Source: Ettlia oleoabundans (taxonomy: Eukaryota > Chlorophyta > Chlorophyceae > Chlamydomonadales). Taken from it: DNA of 23,583 bases. The notes under the pieces were generated by a model that was not told where the DNA came from, did not search any database, and saw only the letters and a program-made list of their open reading frames with translations. Each line of letters opens with the position of its first letter. Position 1 is the stretch's first letter. Positions 9,031 through 19,041 of the stretch are shown here, in pieces. A program made the position numbers and the translations under genes. The stretch spans positions 1-23,583 of the forward strand of contig JAAMXP010000890.1 of NCBI GenBank assembly GCA_019693395.1. The letters are read 5' to 3'.

Positions 9031-10458
9031 CAGGTTGCTGCAGGCCAGATAGGCGCAGCTGCGGGCGGCCGCCGCCTGTGCAACCTCCAGCTGCGCTGCC
9101 GCCCCGCCCCGACTCCTGCAAGCCGCGCCGTGCCAAGTCAGCAAGCTCTGTCGCAGGCTGGAGCAGCTGGCGGCATGAGCCCAGTGCCTGTATTGGTTCA
9201 ATTGCGTCTACCGCCTGTTCCACCTCGGCCTTCTCATCCTGCAAGGCCTCCAGTGCAACGCACAGCTGCTGCGCCAACCCCTTTGCTGTGCCAGCTGGAC
9301 CGCAGCCACCAGCAGGCAAGTTTGTGGTGCTGCGGATGCCAGCCCAGGTGCCAACAGTGCTGCTTGTGTTGCTCTCCTCCCGGTTGCCGGCGGTACTGCT
9401 ATGCAGTACCAATGCACACGGCTGGCAGCTTGCATGAGCGCCTCCAAGGCTTCCAGGAATGCATCGATGCAGCGCCTCGTCTGCAGCAGGGGGCCAACAA
9501 GGGGGTGCGAGAGGCGATGCAGGCAGTACAACGTCGCATAAGGCTGCGGTGATGTATGTTGTTGTAAATGTCTCGCAACGACCCTCAACTTGATTTCCCT
9601 GCTAATGACGCAATTACACTGGGCATGGACCAAAGCCCACTCGACAGCCCATTCACAATTGATTGGCGGCCACAGCTCAGGGCAGGAGAGGCGGCAAGCG
9701 CACCAACACATCTGGCCTGCCATGGGCGGTACAGAGCAGGTGGGCAACAACACGGAGTTGAGTACCCGAAGACAGGACAGAGCCTTTGTTGGCTGCACTG
9801 TCACCGCCGCTACCTCAGCCGCCTCTCCGATGGGCAGCATGCTGTAAAGGATGGCGTGAGCTGTACCCAGCTGCTTGCTGGCCTGTTCCAAGGGCGGCTG
9901 TGCAAGCTCCTAATGGCCGTGCTGGGCCATCACGCTGAGCAGCGCAACCGCTCCACTACCACATAGCAGCTGCATTGATCCCCGCGCCAGGCGGACGGCG
10001 TCGTTGCGCTGGATGCCCAACTTGAGGCCTAAGCTGGCGCAGCCTTGGATTGCTGCCATTGCGGCGTTGAGATGCACTGCGGCGACTACCCCGCTCAAAT
10101 CCCCCTGAAGCAGCGTGGCATCCAGGCCTGCCAGCTTCTCGCACAGCTCCACCATTTTGCGCAACAAAAGCATCATTAAACACAGCTTTAACCAGGAAAA
10201 CCCGTCAGGTTAATATTGCTCTGCTCTACAATAGGCAGCAGAAGCCGCCAGTCTTTCGCCCCACCCGCTGTAGCCGCTGCAGCGGCGGTCACCTGATGAC
10301 TCGTCCGCTATTCCTCTTTCGAGCGGAGTCTCGCTACAAGCGACGCCAAATTGCATGGCCTGGTCCACCACTCTGCGAGCGACCGAGATGGTGTCGCACG
10401 GGCCGCCCAGGCGTTCGCATAGGACCTCCAAGTGACGCAGCAACGTGGCTTCCCTCGT
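9006..10458 (-). pseudogene. Decayed MYND-family paralog, lacking the MYND finger
   Basis: This is a broken relative of the gene at 13359-17270. First exon: EATLLRHLEVLCERLGGP, against EAALLRHLEALCAGLAAP in the intact copy. The ATG appears replaced by ACG at 10458-10456. The second exon keeps MVELCEKLAGLDATLL and IQRNDAVRLARGSMQL, but its acceptor CAG reads CGC. An in-frame TAG sits at 9912-9910, inside a region that aligns on both sides (QHGH then ELAQPPLEQASKQLG). The middle exons (3-8 of the relative) are absent. The C-terminal exon (CIDAFLEALEALMQAA; AARSCAYLACSNLRGEG) changes frame at about 9410 and 9110. Where the MYND finger should follow, the tandem array begins. It is very unlikely to make a normal protein. 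Confidence 0.85.
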
Positions 10459-11485
10459 GCTAAGCAATGTTTCTATTGTAGCAGCACACGAACCGTGCGC
10501 ACCTGTTGTCGCACGTAATGCTGTGCGCGCTTTGCGCCGGCAGCCGCCACTCTACAGCAAAAGCGACATTACTTCAAAGCGAGTTGCAGCTCGATCACTC
10601 ACAACGGACAACTCATTATATCCTCTTGTAAAAATTTAGCTGAAGGTACATGTTGCTTCTTGGGTAAACAAACGGATGCTTCACTGCGCTGCAGCGGCAT
10701 GCACCACCTTCGCCGCCTTGCATGCAGCACCCAGCTGCTCGCTCATGAGGCAATGCCGCTCTCAGCCGCACTCCAATTAACATACGCTCACAGAAACCGA
10801 TTCAGGTTGAGGCAAAGCCAGGTGTGGGTAGCCTGACGACCGTCTACTGGGGTTGCAGGGAATGAACGCCATCCGGCTGGCTGGATGGATGGCTGGTACT
10901 TGTTCCTCAGCCAGATCCACGTTTGAGCAGTAGCACATGACTGGGCGGTTGTCAGCGCATACAGTTCTAAACAAAGCTTCCGCACGATCAATCGCTGTCG
11001 CTGTGCTACATGATTCCCACTACAGCAGCAGGCGGCGTGCCCTCTGGCAATACATGACCGTGTACATTAGGCCCACTTGGTGTGCAAATGCTTCCTCTGT
11101 TACTGACACATCGCGGAGTCACGTTTGGCAGCTGCCACATCCCGTTTCGTCCTCAGCTGAAGGTTCCTGGCGGTCCCGCATCCATGCGCCATGGCGTGTT
11201 TTGACACCCCAGATAAAGGCTTGCTCTGCAGCGCAGAACGACCAGGTGCGCAGGCTGGTCGGCGAAGCCGTACCCCCGCTAACCCGCCACATGGCCCTAC
11301 GTCGTCGCCACCGCCCGCTAGATGACCCGCTGATCTGCTGCCCCTGCCCTCGTCCTGCTGCCACTGTCAAGAAAGTTCCCATGCTCACATTGGAAATCAT
11401 GTCGTTGAATTTGCTGTTGCACAGCACGCTGTAGGGAAATAGCCACGCCTTGCCAGGTCAAACTGTGGGAATCAAACCGCCGTCA
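10459..11485. other. About 1 kb with no gene seen
   Basis: Open frames here are short, low in motif content and lack believable splice context. The region holds the flank of the pseudogene and presumably the promoter and 5' UTR of the membrane-protein gene at 11486. No repeat array was noticed. Confidence 0.4.
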
Positions 11486-12954
11486 ATGCGCACTCCAGCT
11501 AGTCTAAACACATCAGCGGCAGCAGCAGGAGCAGGAGCAGCCTCATCAGCTCGGGCTGCGCAGTCAGCAAGCACTGCTGGTGCTGCAGCCAAAGACGACG
11601 GGTTGATCCTCGGCTTTGCGGCCTTCGCCTACACCCTGCTGCTGCCCTACTTCTACCACAACAGCTTAATCTCACGGGAGGGCGAGGCAGCCATTGCCGC
11701 CATACTCGCAGCCACGCTTGCACTGCTGGCCTGGCGGGCAGCGGCACGCAGCAGCTATGTCACCTGGCGGCCCTGGAGCGTGGCAGCTTACCAGCTGGCA
11801 TCGGCGACAGTGCTGACGGCAAACCTCCAATTGCAACTGGACGTGCCGCCCACCCCCGGTGCTCTTGGCTGCCTGGCCGACTGCCTGCGCATGCTGACAG
11901 GTGGGCTACTGGGAGCAGGCAGCTGACGTGGCATGCCGCAAACTGGAGCACTGCACTCACAGACTTCATAAGACTCTCACCCTAGATTTCCAGGAACATC
12001 GACCCTGTTTTCTCGTGTCCATGCACTTCCCACTGCATTGCTCTGCCCGCATATCCACGGGTACTCTTACTCTTGTACCTGCCCGCTGTTGTTGTCACAC
12101 CGGCCTGCGAAGTTTATTGTGTGAATTGTATTCTGAATTCAACCGCTATCAGTTCTGCTCCTTGCGGGCTGCCGCTGGCTTCATGCCACTGTTTTTCGAT
12201 ATGTTGTGTTGTTTCCAACCATTTCTGCAGGCTGCCGCTGCCACATCCCGCTGTTCCTAGGAGCCGGCTTGCCTCTGGACCTTCTGCCGCAGATGGTTGT
12301 CTCCGCCCTGTCAGTGGGCGGCGTTATCGCCCTGCGCAGCGACTGCCTCACGCCGGTGAGGTGCCTTGCTGCCTTCCTGCATTTCCTACCAACCTGCCTG
12401 CCTGCATTCCTGGCTGCCTGCCATTTCCATCTACCTGTCTCTTGCCTTTCCTGCCTGCCTGCCTGCCTATCTGCCCATCTGCCTCTTGGAATGGCCCAGT
12501 TTGCCCACCTGGCGCACCAACCACCCCTTGCCCCCCGCAGTTGATGGACAGTCAGCTGATGGATGAGAGGGTTGGGCTCCTTCATGACATTTTGTCAGTG
12601 CCCCTGCTGGGCCTGCTGCCCGGCTGGCTGCCAGGCAACTGCCACGTCCGCTGCTCAGGCCTGCTCAACTTCTTCCTGGTTTTGTTCGGCTGGCTTGTGC
12701 CCGTCTACCTGGTGGCTCGCAAGGAGTGGCTGGCAACTGGGGATACAGGGGAACCGCCAGCTGCAGCCGTGGCCACAAGGGGAGGGTTTGGGCCAGGGCG
12801 GTGCCGCCCGATATCCCAGCGCCTGGCAGCCTGGCTTTCACGGCATGTTTTCTTCGCAGGCGGGCCCGTGGAAGCAAAGGTGCACGCCTGGGTGTGCCTG
12901 ACGGTCTTCTGCTGGCTAGCTGGCGGCCTCCTAGCCTTGGCAGGCATGGGATGA
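11486..12954 (+). CDS. Multi-pass membrane protein of unknown function
   Basis: I do not recognise the family. Exons 11486-11900, 12231-12355 and 12541-12954 (TGA at 12952) join in phase and give 317 residues. The ATG at 11486 is the first in frame. Residues 1-35 are Ala/Ser/Thr-rich and could be an organelle-targeting peptide. Hydrophobic segments follow: LILGFAAFAYTLLLPYF, EAAIAAILAATLALLAW, AAYQLASATVLTANLQL, LFLGAGLPLDLLPQMVV running into SALSVGGVIAL, GLLNFFLVLFGWLVPVYL and VCLTVFCWLAGGLLALAG. This suggests about six membrane passes. A soluble, Gly/Pro-rich loop (GEPPAAAVATRGGFGPGRC) precedes the last one. Exon joins and stop are convincing; function is unknown. It ends 404 bases from the convergent MYND gene. 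Confidence 0.75.
12398..12484. repeat. TGCC-rich intronic repeat
   Basis: Imperfect (CTGC/TGCC)n lies in the second intron of the membrane-protein gene. The long pyrimidine-rich run leads into its acceptor at 12540. Confidence 0.8.
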
Positions 12955-13358
12955 GACAGCGGGGCCCTCCTGACATACGGTTGTTCACCTGCTTCGTTTA
13001 TGTTGACAGCTCGTAATGCAACTTGTACTTGTACTTTCTTCGACTGCTTTCTGTCCTACCAAGTACCCAGCATAACTGTCATCCTTGGAGCTCTTTTAAG
13101 CCCCGTCTTCAAGTTCATTGTACTTTTAACATCTGGCCAAAGCATGAAGCGCAAACAACGTTTACTTGCCGATAGGGACGTCATGGCGCGGGGGGGAGCA
13201 GCAGGCCTTGGCACACACCAGCTAGGCACGGGGCACTTCCAACAGGACAACAATTCAAGCACAGTTGACAAACTGCTTGAACCATGCAAGCATACCAGAA
13301 AGTGAAGGAGTGCTCGACCCCACTCGGCTGAACTCGACTTGGGGAACAAACTACAGTT
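12955..13358. other. Convergent intergenic region
   Basis: This lies between the stops of two converging genes and should hold both 3' ends. I see no coding signal I would defend and no TGTAA signal on either strand. Confidence 0.4.
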
Positions 13359-16300
13359 TCACCGCGATGCCGCCGCTCCTGCTGCCGCCTTCTCGGCCTG
13401 CCGTACAGCACCCAGCTGGGCGCACACCCGTCGGTGCCCCCCCGCACGCCAGTCGGCATGCGAGCAGGCCGTGCCGCAGTACCACACAGTGCGACATCCA
13501 GAGCACTTCTTGCTGCCAACACCCTCGCCGGCAGCAGGGCCGCCCTCGCCGCCCAAGTTGCTGCAGGCCAGGCGGGCGCAGCTGCGGGCGGCAGCTGCTT
13601 GTGCAACCTTCAGCCGTGCTGCTGCTTGCAAACCAGATTGCTGCCAGCCCTGGTGCGCCACTTCCGCAAGATCGGCTGCCGGCTGCAGCAGCCTGCACCA
13701 TTGAGCAAGTGCCGCATAAGCAGGGATGCCTGAATCAATCACGCTTCCCACTGCTTGCACCTCCCGCAACGCCTGCATCGCAGCATACAGCTGCTGCGCC
13801 ACCCTTTCCCCTGCAGCTGAGTTTGCTTCCGTACTGCTCGAGGTGCTGCCAACGCTGTGATTTGCCACATCAAATGGACAGGCAGTGGTGGTGCTGTTGC
13901 CTGCCCGCCTACTGCCAACTAGCGCCTGCCACACTGCCTGGGCACCCTGTACCAGGGCATCCATCACTTGCTGAAAGGCAGGCACACACTCATAAGCCTG
14001 CAAACCAATATTTGATGGCAGGAATGGTCAGTAGGTTTAAAATCCTCACCTAACATATGGCAGGCAATCCAACCGACAGGCAACGTAGTACCGCCCACCT
14101 GGTCGCCGAAATGCCGCACAATCCCCAACCCAGACCGCTGCACAACCAGAGAGAAGCAGCTGCCGTGCAGTTGCCCAAAGCTTTCACAAAGCAGCTTACC
14201 ACGCACCCTTCATATGGCCTGCCATCTGCAGTGCCCAACAGCTGCGCAGCCGCCAGGACCATCGGCAGCAGACCTGCCCGCACCAGACAAAGGCAACTTT
14301 AGGCTCACTGGCGGCCACGGCGGCTAGCTGAGAGAAGGCATTCACGCTGTGCTGCGCATGGGCAGCATTTGCCAGGCCCTGCATGCAGTATGACAGCAGT
14401 GGCCTGCATGGATGTATAATATGTAATGATGCGGCTAACGCCAGCCAGATGGCATGAGCACCCGTGTCATGCAGCCAACATGAGACAACCACTTTGCAGT
14501 GGGGGGGAAATTGAGCATTCCACAAATACCTTCCCTAGCCGCTGACAAAGCATGGGTGCCTGTGGTTGCAAAAACCCAACCGCAGGAAAAGCAAGCACAT
14601 GCACATAGCTGGTGAACTTTACAGGCATGCATAGCAAGCTGCCCCAAGTTATTATTGCAATAACACTGCGGCAGGCAACTCACAGGTGGGTGGTGTTGCG
14701 CCAGGGCAGCCACTATCGCAGACAGAAAGCTCTCACTGGCCGCAGCACAGCATGCATGCTGGGAAGCACGCAACAGTGCGATGAACGTGGCTATGATGCT
14801 GCGGTCGGCGACATGGCCCACTCCGCCAGCCTGCCGCCCGCTCAGCTCGTTGCGTGCTTGCAGAGCTGTGAACGCCGCTTCAGCAGCCCGCGAGTTAGCT
14901 GCGCACAGAGCCTGCAGGCGACTGCAAACAGGCACCGACAACAATGTGGTGGGTATGGTTATGTTTGACAAACAACAAACAGGTCCAAAACGGTCACAGA
15001 CAAGCAACGAAAGCACATGTGCTCAACCCATAGTAACACCCCACTCCCACAATGCTTGAACCAATAATGCAGCCACTCCAATCATGCACCACCGTGCATG
15101 CAGCCATGTGACGAAGTTGTTGTTAATACCTGCTGGTTGGGGGTGGCGGTCCCTCCAAGGTTTTGGTAAGCTTGTCGCCTTCAGCCAAATCAGACAACTC
15201 AGCAAGCGACATTGCCATGTTCAGCACATCAAGTAAGCTGTGCCAGCTTCCAGGTAGATGCCGTACCAGCAGCATCGTGCGGTTGGGACCTTGCAGCAGC
15301 CAGTGCACCATGCGGCAGCTGCGGCTGTGCAGGCCCCACAGCCGCGGCGCAAAGCTGAAAAGCTGCATCATTCGCTCATGCCGCTCTTCCGCTGGCTCAG
15401 GGTTACCCATGGAAATGCTTACCACATATTGGTGGGCAAGCTGACCACCATCAAACCATACAAACCCCAACAAGCTGCGAGCAGGCTTCTGGGGTCCGGC
15501 GCCCATATCCGCATTTGGAAGCTCTTTTGTTTTGTCGCCCAGCTCCATCAAAAATGGCAGCAGCCGCAGCGCATCATCAGCTGCTGCAGCCCAAACTGCC
15601 ACCTGCTGCAAGCCGCTTTATGTCCTCACCACCCGCAGCGCCTGCAATGCAACAACATAGGCGTTGCAGAGATGTGCCGCACTGACCAAGTACTTGTCAC
15701 CTAGTTCATCAGCCGGCAGCGCTCGCAGCGTGCTGGCCATGTGAGGCACAGCGGCCATCAGCTCCCACGCTGCCGCCTCCCACTCCTGGGTGCTGCTGGA
15801 TGTGCTGCGGCGGCCGCCGCTGCTGGCCTCTGGTAAGTCTGCGGCATAAACGGCCGCTGCTTCTTCTTGGATGCACAGTTGTGCCAGAACTGCTGCAATT
15901 TCCAGCTGAGCATCCCACAGGAGCAAATCACTGCAGCCTTCCGGTGCCGCATCTGGCAGCGTTCTTAAAATGTGGGCAGCCTGCCGTGCGGCAGACGCGC
16001 CGCGCCTAACAAAGCTGCCAAACTGGGGCAAGAGGACGCCGGACATCATAGCGGTTCCCAGGCTGTATGATGTCGTTATCAACATGAGCACCAAGTCAGC
16101 TGCCGTTTGGGTGCCGGCAGTAGATTTGGGCGATGTGGCAGACTCATGCGCGTCCACTTCTGCTGCGAGGCTCGGAAGGCAGCACTGCAGCAGCATGCGT
16201 GCCATAGTCTGCTGCAACGCAGGAACAGCCGCCACTGATTGCGATATCGCCGGCAGGGTTCTGGAATCAGCAGCAAATGCGCAAGGGATGCGTAGTTGTC

Positions 16301-17270
16301 CGCGTCCTGGATATGCAGTGCGTTGCCTGTAGACCAAGAAACATGTAGGAAAAGAGGTGTTGAACAGTTGGGTGGAGGCAATGGCAGGGAGGAGCACAAT
16401 TCCTCAGCATATGTTTGCAGCTTTCAAACCGGGATACATTATGCTGGTTTCAATACATCAGCCGATGTTGCACTGCATTTGTCTGTTAAGCATCAAAGTT
16501 AAGCACCCAGCACCCACCTGAATCTTGGTGGGTTATCAGCACCGTCACAGCGTCGACCAAGGGCACCAACGCCTGAGGTGCGGCCACAGTTGCCGTCAAA
16601 GCGGTGCTGTCTTCTGGATCCAGCATTTGGCAAAAGACACCAGACACAGCCGTCAGCTGCTTTGTGGCCAGTTCTGCCAAGGCTTGGTGCACATCTTGTC
16701 GGTTTGAAAGGCACAGCACCGTCAGCGCTGACAGCGCAGATGTGCCGCTCGCGAACACCAGGTGCAGTGCGCCCCTCGCGAAACGAAATGCGTCATTGCG
16801 CTCAATGCGCAAAAGCCTGCCTAGCATGCTGCAGCCCTTGACTGCGATCATGGCACTCTTAAGCTGCAGGTAAACTGCCTTTTCCACAACGCTGGTAGGG
16901 CGCAGTGCTGTATCAAATGCCACCAATTTGTCAGACAGCTCTTGCATCTTGCTGCAGGCTTGAGGGTACTCAGGAAGCAGTATTGGTCTTGCTAACCCAA
17001 GCCATGGAAGCGGCAATCAGAAAGGGCAACGACAGCCCGGACTTCAGTGTTTGGGTTGGGCTGCAAAGACGCCCAGACGGCGCCAACTGAGCGGCGGGGA
17101 AATCACCTTTTCAGCAGCCCGCCGTCGTGCACACCGGCCGATACATGTACGTCATCCACGAAATCCAGCGCACGGTTGTACAACTCGGCGGCCGAAGTGG
17201 CACTGCGAGACGGGGCGGCCAGGCCCGCGCACAGGGCTTCTAGGTGACGCAGAAGGGCGGCCTCCGTCAT
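13359..17270 (-). CDS. MYND zinc-finger protein (helical-repeat N-terminal region, C-terminal MYND); model has frame conflicts
   Basis: MYND fingers bind proteins, often in gene regulation; the partner here is unknown. Proposed exons: 17270-17107, 16951-16518, 16326-15630, 15605-15130, 14921-14684, 14403-14309, 14273-14200, 14137-14050, 13997-13359 (TGA). It starts MTEAALLRHLEALCAGL. Most of the protein is Ala/Leu-rich and helical, with no other domain I know. The finger is at about 13430-13530: CSGC, WYCGTAC, then HADWRAGGHRRVC. The first Cys pair is reduced to CSNL, a pattern I associate with algal families of this type. Problems: a frame change in exon 3 near 16255; a TAA at 15620-15618 escaped only by a 24-base GT-AG segment; a 35-base intron at 14308-14274; and a 1-base phase mismatch at the exon 5/6 and 8/9 joins. 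It may be a real gene with assembly indels, or one starting to decay. Confidence 0.7.
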
Positions 17271-17680
17271 CTGAATAAACGATGATTTGCACGCTCGAGG
17301 CTGACTCTCGGGTCACAAACTTTGTCACAATGTCGCCATGCTGTGTGCTGCGCAGCTGGCTGGCGGGAGACTGAAGCCTGGCGGAGTTGAACTCACAACT
17401 GACCCCTGAACAGAGGAAGGCAAGGAGCAGGAACCTGCTGAACTAGCATCTCCGCACATGGTTAACTGCTTTTCATCTGAGGTTGTGTATACAAATTCAA
17501 GAGCGCAACACGCTCACGACTGGGCCTATGGAACAGCATTGTGCCGCATACAAATTTTAAATGTGGCGGCAGAGGGATCATGCTAACGTGCATATGTCGG
17601 CAGGGCAGCCACTTATGGGCAGCTAACTTGGCCTGGTTTGCACTTGCGGGCGCAACGCTCTGATGTCCTGGGCTGGAAAC

Positions 17681-17782
17681 TGCCGCAGCATCACTGGCCG
17701 CACCAGGCTTGCTACCATCACCTCTCAGCCTTGCACAAAGATCCTCCAGATGCCAAATCAGATGCTCCTCCTTTCGTTCATG
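17681..17782 (-). pseudogene. First-exon remnant of a third MYND-family copy
   Basis: The minus strand encodes KEEHLIWHLEDLCARLRG, matching EAALLRHLEALCAGLAAP and EATLLRHLEVLCERLGGP of the two neighbouring copies at the same distance from the start. An ATG lies just upstream (about 17781) but in another frame, where it meets a TGA after seven codons. No later exons are visible upstream or downstream. It is therefore a fragment. Confidence 0.6.
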
Positions 17783-18787
17783 GCCTTTATAAACAAATCG
17801 AAAGGCAGGGCTTGAATCATGACCTGCTGCAATGCTGGCGCTGCGCATAGCGCTTGACGGCAGAAGGGGCGGGGTACCATGCCGCATATAGACGCAGAAG
17901 CCGGAAACCGTCTGACAACCAACGTAGTATGCTCAGTTGGTCCGGCTTTGGGAGATTCAGAAAGAAATATGGAATGCAAGGGCCACCCTTGATGTCAGGT
18001 CATCCCGCACGTGTCTAACCGCAGTTGAGCCCAGTTGAGCCCTGGCAGACCCCTCTGTGCTGGGTGCTGGCAGCACCTGCTGCCTCTTGCATGGCTATGC
18101 AAGCTGCATAGGCTTTGCCGACGTATTACTGCTGCCTGTCATCCCTGGTGTGAGCGAGCGCACATGGTGCAGCACCCACCTGAGTGCCGCAGCCAGCTGG
18201 CTACACCCCTTATGCTTAGGTTTTTTCCCAACGCTTTGCTGATGTGTTTCCTGATTTTACCTTGTCCCGCTGGGCAGCTACAAGGTTTACAAGGCATATG
18301 TGCAAGTAAAGAGACAAGTCAGGCACACAAGCAGGGTAGGACAGAAGCAGGGCAAAGCAGGGAATGCATTGAGGTGTTTATGGAGTGTTTATTAAAGCTC
18401 TCTGGGCAGGGTTCATAGCTTTTTTTATTATCAATTCCAGAGTTTGTTTGTCCATTCATGCACACATGCTGTATCACATCGCATTGAACGTATGGGGAGA
18501 TGCAAAGATTATGTTAAGAGATGGTGCTGACATCGCTGTAAAAACACAAGCAGTGAGTGAAAAGCGGGTCGTGCTGAGCTGGCAAAAAGGGCTGCCTGCT
18601 GAGCTGGCATGGCGTGTTGTTCAAAGTACTGGTGCTAGCATGGGCCAGCACGACTGTATATGCAGCTGCTAACAGTAGACTACTGACTAATATGGCATGG
18701 GTATGCGTATGCACTCATGTCATTCAGCTGATTGGTGTGTGGGCTGCAGTACCTGTGTACTGCTTTGGCTCTGAACTGACAATCGGA

Positions 18788-18915
18788 GTGCTGGCGCTGG
18801 TGCTGGTGCTTGTGGTTGTACCGCTGCTGCTGGGGCAGTTGCTGTTGCTATGGCTGGTGGTAGTGGTGTTTGTACTGGTGCTGGTGGTGACTCTAGTGCC
18901 ACCAGTACTCTTGCT
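18788..18915. repeat. GCTGGT-type low-complexity tract
   Basis: This is an imperfect trinucleotide tract of GCTGGT and GTGGTA. It yields a spurious Leu/Val-rich frame on the plus strand and a Ser/Thr-rich one on the minus strand. It lies in the likely 3' UTR of the gene ending at 19042. Confidence 0.75.
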
Positions 18916-19041
18916 GGTATTCGTGCTGATCAGAAGCTGAATTAGACATCTGCTATTTTGCTGACATGGCCCAGCTACTGGTGATGTCACCTGACAGCAG
19001 CGGAGCAGCATTTAACTGGCAGTTGGTATATTTCATTTCTT

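Larger units (their letters stand above)
17271..19041. other. Intergenic region between the MYND gene and the FG-like gene
   Basis: Apart from the exon remnant at 17681-17782 and the low-complexity block at 18788-18915, I see no gene. The right part is probably the 3' UTR of the gene ending at 19042. A TGTAA on the minus strand at 18291-18287 could be its polyadenylation signal, but it is about 750 bases from the stop codon, so this is weak. Confidence 0.4.

Noticed and set aside
18614..18940. Leu/Val-rich 'membrane protein' on the plus strand
   Set aside because: It is the GCTGGT low-complexity tract in translation, with no splice context or motif.
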